Shown: positions 58,915 through 64,000 of the stretch, piece by piece
Numbering within the stretch: position 1 is the stretch's first letter
Layout of the letters: each line of letters begins with the position of its first letter
From: Hofstenia miamia
Taxonomy: Eukaryota; Xenacoelomorpha; Acoela
Assembly (NCBI GenBank): GCA_004352715.1
Contig: SCFE01000030.1
Span: 1,265,650 to 1,329,649 of the forward strand
DNA: 64,000 nt
Direction: 5' to 3'
Notes under the pieces: generated by a model
Told to the model about the DNA's origin: nothing
The model's input: the letters and a program-made list of their open reading frames with translations, nothing else
Databases searched by the model: none
Translations under genes and position numbers: made by a program

Positions 58915-60361
58915 TCACCATTGGTGACCAAACAAATTACAGCATGGCATTAAGACTTTGTATGGCCTTTCAGGCTGCAATGGAAACAACAGGGTCTGTT
59001 CAAGTTCTATTTTCACTGTGGAAGCAACAGTGCTTGAGGAAGTAGGGGGTTTCTGCAATGAAGAAGAACCTGCTTTAAGATTTCCAGCATCCTTGTCAAT
59101 GCAAGTGGTATTGTGCAGCATGTACATGATGCTAATAGCTTTACAAATTATCAGGTTAAGATCGTCTTTGGGATCACACTTGAGTTCAAGGCAACTATGA
59201 ATGTTGGGCCAATAGCCCTGACAAATGTATGAAAAGAGATTGTGCTTCAAATATTGGGGGGGGTGAGCTTACTTAAGCAGAACAGCCTTCCCATCTGCAT
59301 GATGTAGGTACAGACATCATTGCCGTTTTTGAAGGGTCTCATAATAGCGTCTTGTATTGATGCTTAATGTGAGGCACCTTGCAATGGTCCTCAAAATAAC
59401 CAATGAGAAGTTGGTAATTAGTCTTCACGTCCTGATCCAACATCATGTATTGGTTGTATGTGATACCTTGAAGGTAGGTACAGAATTGAGCAACAGCACC
59501 ATCCTGTGTGGCCTTTTACTGCTACATGGTTAATTCAAAGGGGAAAAACCACTCTTTGAAAGACTGTGAAATTTCATTGATCTTTCTGGTGAACTTAGGC
59601 AATATGGAATGACAATTAAATAAGTTAGTGGTTTTGTTTCCAATGGCAGTTGTAGGTAGGATCAATTGGGTAAAATGTGGTCCAGTCTTCATAGTGGACG
59701 TAGAAAGATCACATGACTGTGGTGGAGTAATTGGAGTTACAACAGTGGGGGTAACACAAGTATTCACATGTGCAGGAGGCAAAACAGTAATGAATTGAGG
59801 CATTAATGGTGTAGAGGTGGAGACAATAGGACTGCTCAGAAGGCGAGCAGAAATCATTTCAGAAATCTGTTTGGAAAGGCATTTGGAAAAAGTATCCAAA
59901 ACATCTTGTAAAGCACTATGAGTTACATACTTGGAAAATCTAGACTGGGAGCGTGAAAAACGAGGTGGGCTACTCTGCCTCAGTGGGGATGTAGGCAGAG
60001 GTGTTGCCAAAGTTTGAAGTTGAATTTCCAAGGCATTGATTGAATCAATGAAACATCTCTCTCTCAGTTGTGCTTCACAAGCCCATTCTTGCATCTTGGC
60101 TTGAAGCAAATCTAGGCATTGCTCACAAGCAAGACATCAACTGGTTTGTTCAGCAAGGGCATCTTAGAGTTGATCAATCTTGGTGTTTTGAGGCTCAGGA
60201 GATGGCGGTGTCTGCAGGAGAATGTAATAGGGATCAAAAGATAAAGGAGAAAAAAGTGAATTAATTTCAACTGTGTGAGGAGCAATGTTCAGACTGCTAG
60301 CACTCACACTGGAGAAAACCTGAGTGGGAGTCCCATTATAAGACAAACTACTAAATTCCAT
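58915..60361 (-). pseudogene. Old Gypsy element: gag, broken
   Basis: From the ATG at 60,361 the minus strand is in one frame, with at least two internal stops, down to 59,522. It includes HSILPKFTRKINEISQSFKE (about 59,600-59,545), aligning with LPKFNGR... of the young Gag at 48,135. After a frame change come LLIGYFEDH (about 59,425-59,395) and NLFSYICQGYWPNIHSCLEL (about 59,240-59,182), matching YDLFSHICKVMPDNIRAQFE of the young copy. A CFHC-type knuckle remnant lies near 58,985. The two elements belong to one lineage but differ greatly in age. CpG is nearly absent. Confidence 0.75.
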
Positions 60362-60813
60362 TCAGAAAAACAAGAAAAATTCAGAAGAACAATTCCAACA
60401 AATTGAGAGAAATTCCAGCTGGGTTCAGAGAAACAAAAACTAATAACAGTAGACAGCACAGTGTAGGGTATGGTAATAAATCCAAATTCTAGAAGAACGA
60501 GACAACAACAAAGTAACAACCAAAATGAGTAAAAATAATGTTGAAGCTTGGTGATGGCTTCAAAGCACAGAACTGCAGCGTGAAAACATAAGAGACAAAG
60601 TTATGCATCAATCAGTAGTGAAGTCGATTCACGGCCAGGAGAAACAACTATCCCAGGTGGCTCACACCAAAGAGAAAGATCAAAACCAAATACGATATAG
60701 AAACAGTAACAGCTCAGCACTATGTTACAATCACCAGGCGAAAATTGGATGATCACTTTGGTAACTTTAACAGAATAGAGTAGAGAGTTAAACTGACACC
60801 CTAATTTGTCCAG

Positions 60814-60832
60814 CATCACGTCAGGGTCACCA
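60814..60832 (-). promoter_or_regulatory. Primer-binding site of the old Gypsy element
   Basis: Directly after the LTR end (CTACA), the minus strand reads TGGTGACCCTGACGTGATG. TGG at the first position pairs with the CCA end of a tRNA. I cannot say which tRNA without a comparison. Confidence 0.8.
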
Positions 60833-61276
60833 TGTAGAATCATGGGGGAGCTCTAGCTACTCTAGCAGTACTGGGAAACTTAAGAGTTAACATCGAAGGA
60901 TGCAAAGTTTACCATAGCAGAGAGCAACCTGCATTCCAACAGAAGAAAGAAACATTGGTGGTTCACTGATTTGCCTAATAAACACAGAACTTCCATAGAG
61001 AAATCCAGCAGTGACCAATTCACATGGCATCACACCAAAGCCAGATCCATGAAGCCATCCTTACTCGCCAAGGTGCTAATTGTGTGTCTTAAGTTGTAAT
61101 TTCTAGCTCAATAAACAATTTATCTCAGAGTTCTATTATCTCAGCTCATGTAAATAAATAATAAACAAAAGGCACATAATTGCTGTGCATTCATGTTCGC
61201 CAACAGCCTAGTATATTTGCAGTGTTAATTTTATGTGCATGTATGATTGATCAAATGAAAGTTGTTATTCCCTACA
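60833..61276 (-). repeat. 5' LTR of the old Gypsy element (444 bp)
   Basis: On the minus strand it begins TGTAGGGAATAAC (61,276) and ends GATTCTACA (60,833), giving the inverted termini TGTAG...CTACA. It is followed immediately by the primer-binding site. An AATAAAC lies near 60,980 and several AATAAA-like sites within 61,100-61,160. The partial copy at 44,700-44,870 covers its last 170 bases. Confidence 0.85.
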
Positions 61277-61831
61277 CATAATAATAACCTAAAGTGACCA
61301 CATTTCATGCTGTCACCATTAAGTAGCTATTTGGCGACCCAGACCCAGTGCAGTTTCCTCCTGAATTGTCAGCAGATCTTAAGCAATAGTTATCATAACC
61401 AAATCTTTGATGAGAAATCTAAAAGGGGTTACTAGATAATAAAAGCAAAAAAGATCAAACGCAGTTGAAGGAGGACAAATTTATTGTGTGCTTTGCTACA
61501 TTTGTCTCAGATATTTATTACAAAATCAGTAAATTATTACCTAGATACTGTTTACAGCTTCAAACAAAATTTCCCTTGCAAAGTTAAAAATGAGCAATCA
61601 CACGTAATTCAAACTGAGGGACAAATAATAATTATATCAAATAACTACACTTGAAAATGTGAACAAATTGAATTAAAGAAATTGATACAAATTGGTAGCA
61701 CCTAATCATCAAATGCGGACGTCAAAAGGACGTAACACTATTTTCAGAGTGCCAATAAAAATAAAATCGAAAAATAAGGCCAAGAGTGACTCTACACTAG
61801 CACTTGATATGGAATGCACTGCAGCTAAGAA
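61277..61831. other. Spacer between the old Gypsy LTR and an exonuclease-like relic
   Basis: Contains a TGGCGACCCAGACCC at 61,342-61,356 that looks like a plus-strand primer-binding site, but no LTR end precedes it. CpG is slightly more frequent near 61,710-61,735 (GCGGACGTC, GGACGTAAC). No gene is supported. Confidence 0.35.
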
Positions 61832-63404
61832 TTGGAAAATTATGTGGATGCCTTAAGGAACCATGGACTCAGCAACAAGTTCTGGAGCTCCATACATGAT
61901 GGCTTTATTAATTACCCCATGACAATAGGAACGACTACATTAGGGAAGAGAGGCATCTTTGCAGAGTTAGTGAACAACATCCAAACCACTAAATTGTTGT
62001 GTATGCCACCACCCACTGCCTAAAATAACTGCTGATACTCCCAGTGTGGAGCGTGAGGAAAAAGAAGATTGTCCAGGTCCACATCACTACCAGTAAGAAC
62101 TATGTAAACAGCACTGCTGGCACTAGGTCATACATCAAATCCAACAAGTATAGGGTGGCTCATAGCAAGTTAATTGAGGGTGACAATGAAAAGAGTTTTC
62201 ATTGATGAAAAAATTATGCTTCTAGACCTGTATAAGAAAGGGGAACCCATCAGCATGCAATTGGAGAAAGTTAAGAGAACAATCACTAAGCTTCATCCCA
62301 GAATGCTCATCTGATTTGCTGTTTGAAAAATGTAGAAATGTTTACTATAATGTAACCAAACAAGTTATGGTTATTGTAGAATCAGAGGGGTGATTCTAGC
62401 AAACAAGAAGAGAATACAGTTCAAACTATTTCTATTTTACAAATGCTTCATTCTTTATATACAATACTATTTAAGATATGTACAAATATGACAACAACCA
62501 GTCACCAACACGAAAAGCGCGAGGTCTGGCTGATAAATAATAACAACTACTGGCCGATGCTACATGTTGCCCTAGGCCAGACTCCCCCATTTTTCGTTGT
62601 GCCCAATGGACGAGGATCCGGCCCAAAAGGATCCATTCGACTGCTCTTCACACAAACATGCAAAAACTAAGGCGTAGACTCGGCTGACTCCTATTGATCA
62701 GGTTAGTCTTGTGGAGAGGCATCGGATTTAACCTTCAAAACCAGGTCCATCACCAATTGTGGCTGGAGATGACTGAGAACAACGGATAAAAATCATCTTT
62801 TGGCATTGCAGCATCATTCAACAGCCCTTCACTCAAACATGCAAAAACTAAGGCGTAGACTCAGCTGACTCCTATCGATTGAGTTCATCTTGCTGAGATT
62901 CATCTGAATGTTTTGCATCACATCAGAGTCATCATGTAGAATTGGTGGGGTGAATCTAGTGAACAAGAAGATAATACAGTTCAAACTATTTCTATTTTAC
63001 AAATGCTTCATTCTTTATATACAATACTATTTAAGAAATGTACAAATATGACAACAACCAGTCACCAACACAAAAAGCGCGAGGTCTGACCAATAAATAA
63101 TAACAACTACCAGCCGATGCTATAATGTAACCAAACAAGTTATGATTATTATTAGGTTACTATGCCTCCCTGTTTTTCAGTGAGTTCACACTCCAACTTG
63201 CTATGCTCTGTCTTGACTTACTTTTACCCTGATATTGCGATAAGGGAAAAAGATGCCCATTCTAGTGACATTGATGCCACAATGATTCTACTGATCACTC
63301 TCAAAGAGTTACAAATATACAAGCACCTCTATGATATATTTACTCAACACTATAACATCATAAAAACTCATTGCATTATCAGTGAAGGATGGCTTGAGAT
63401 GTGA
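61832..63404 (+). pseudogene. Decayed relative of the exonuclease-like retroelement ORF, split by a TRIM
   Basis: Plus-strand pieces line up in order with the ORF at 41,251-40,821: LYKKGEPISMQLEKVKRTI (about 62,230-62,286) with YTEGEAINIQLQELRREIE; YYNVTKQVMVI (about 62,342-62,374) with YYNVTKCVEIV; and LTYFYPDIAIREKDAHSSDI with DATMILLITLKELQIYKHLY (about 63,215-63,330) with the block around HTCKADAQMTLLIAL. The His-x4-Asp pair is retained (HSSDID). The first part (61,832-62,023) is an unassigned open frame. A 750-bp TRIM-like insertion splits the second block. The copy is dead. Confidence 0.5.
62375..63120 (-). mobile_element. TRIM-like miniature LTR element
   Basis: Two direct repeats of about 190 bp (62,375-62,564 and 62,935-63,120) share TACAGTTCAAACTATTTCTA and most other bases. 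On the minus strand each runs TGTAGCATCGGC...TTCTACA (the outer start of the right copy reads TATA). After the right copy the minus strand has TGATGACTCTGATGTGATG (62,934-62,916), a decayed form of the old Gypsy primer-binding site (three transitions), and a G-rich AATGGGGGAGTC lies about 20 bases before the left copy. The 370-bp interior has no ORF but holds two copies, 181 bp apart, of CAAACATGCAAAAACTAAGG plus flanking sequence (62,653 and 62,834). Flanks repeat 25-29 bp (62,346-62,374 and 63,121-63,149). Confidence 0.7.
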
Positions 63405-64000
63405 ATGATGAAATACAAGAGAAAAGAGGTTAACCACCAGAGGCTGTCATGCAGATTCGAAAAAGGCCATGTTATGCCATTTTTAAGAGTTGGGACAAAG
63501 AAATAGCATCTGAAATGTTCGAGGAAGTTCAAAAGTTGCAATTAGGACCACCCCTAAAATTACTACCCAAAGTTTAATATATGCAAGGGGATGTAATGTC
63601 ACTCAGGGAACAATTGGAGCATCTATATTTAGTTGATTTCACCTATTAGGCTGGTAATTACTAATAGTGAAAGTCTAGGGTCTCAAATAAACAATAGGAC
63701 CTCAGTTGTGGTAACCAGGGAAACCATTAGAGACTAATATCAAAAGTTTTCTTTGTTACCCTGATATATGTTATATTAATATTACCTAAAATATACTTTT
63801 AATATTTATTTTGTAGTGCTAAATGATTAATTTGATTTGTTTTGATTTTATTTGATAAATTTGTAATTTTTCGAATTTTGACAATACATATGAAGAAATT
63901 TAGTGCAATGTGTTGCTGCCATCTTGTGGAAAGTGTGATAACGTCATTTCTTTAGCTTGAAATATTTCTTCTCATTTAAGGCTAAGCGCACACTGTTGAT
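63405..64000. other. End of window, no firmly supported gene
   Basis: A broken coding-like stretch (about 63,440-63,570, for example SWDKEIASEMFEEVQKLQLG on the plus strand) follows the exonuclease-like relic and may belong to the same element. The remainder is AT-rich. Confidence 0.35.

Noticed and set aside
61340-61360. Plus-strand TGGCGACCC primer-binding site of another LTR element
   Set aside because: No LTR end (CA) or LTR-like sequence precedes it, so the match is probably chance.
1-64000. tRNA, rRNA, CRISPR arrays or riboswitches
   Set aside because: No tRNA-like B-box/cloverleaf, rRNA core or regularly spaced direct repeats with unique spacers were seen by reading; a covariance-model scan was not possible.

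Overview
The window is an AT-rich (about 70 percent A+T) animal genome scaffold with few genes and many transposable elements. It carries intron-containing genes, EN-RT type LINEs, LTR retrotransposons, a piggyBac remnant, MITEs, TA microsatellites and many N gaps. No bacterial-type operons, CRISPR arrays, rRNA or tRNA genes were found. The species cannot be named from the sequence.

Three host genes can be supported, all on the minus strand of the left half. An intronless thymidylate kinase (DTYMK, 8693-9307) lies 177 bp downstream of an unrecognised four-exon gene (9485-13495 span, 212 aa). A 51-aa ribosomal protein L39 (28307-28462) is the third. DTYMK and its neighbour both have a splice-acceptor-like site a few tens of bases before their ATG, so a two-gene trans-spliced operon is possible.

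Left half (1 to about 32,985): ordinary CpG frequency, decayed LINE fragments of at least six insertions (about 2.0-3.3, 5.5, 16.2-17.3, 20.2-22.0, 23.3-25.3 and 30.2-31.9 kb), several MITEs (0.8, 2.7, 18.1, 22.3 and 25.5 kb) and a CCGG-rich repeat seen twice.

Right half (about 32,985 to 64,000): CpG is almost absent from old DNA. I count 1 CpG between 33.0 and 35.9 kb, against 23 in the preceding kilobase. The repeats are of different types: a MITE with arrays of CCAGTGG palindromes (35.9-37.0 kb), a piggyBac remnant (42.6-43.2 kb), related LTR families, an old broken minus-strand Gypsy element (about 53.5-61.3 kb with LTR, PBS, gag, PR, RT, RH, INT and an extra 3' ORF), a younger Gypsy relative in two pieces (39.7-41.25 and 46.7-48.76 kb), a DNA transposon with about 300-bp inverted repeats (49.8-53.5 kb) and a TRIM-like element (62.4-63.1 kb). 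Young elements here keep their CpGs and old ones have lost them.

The most notable observations are: (1) the abrupt CpG and repeat-type boundary near 33.0 kb, which suggests either a chimeric scaffold or a very sharp methylation boundary; (2) the two pieces of the young Gypsy element, which would form one element if the contig between the two 1000-N gaps were flipped; (3) an exonuclease-like reading frame just before the polypurine tract and 3' LTR of that element, with a decayed relative at 61.8-63.4 kb; (4) a TRIM flanked by an unusually long 25-29 bp duplication.
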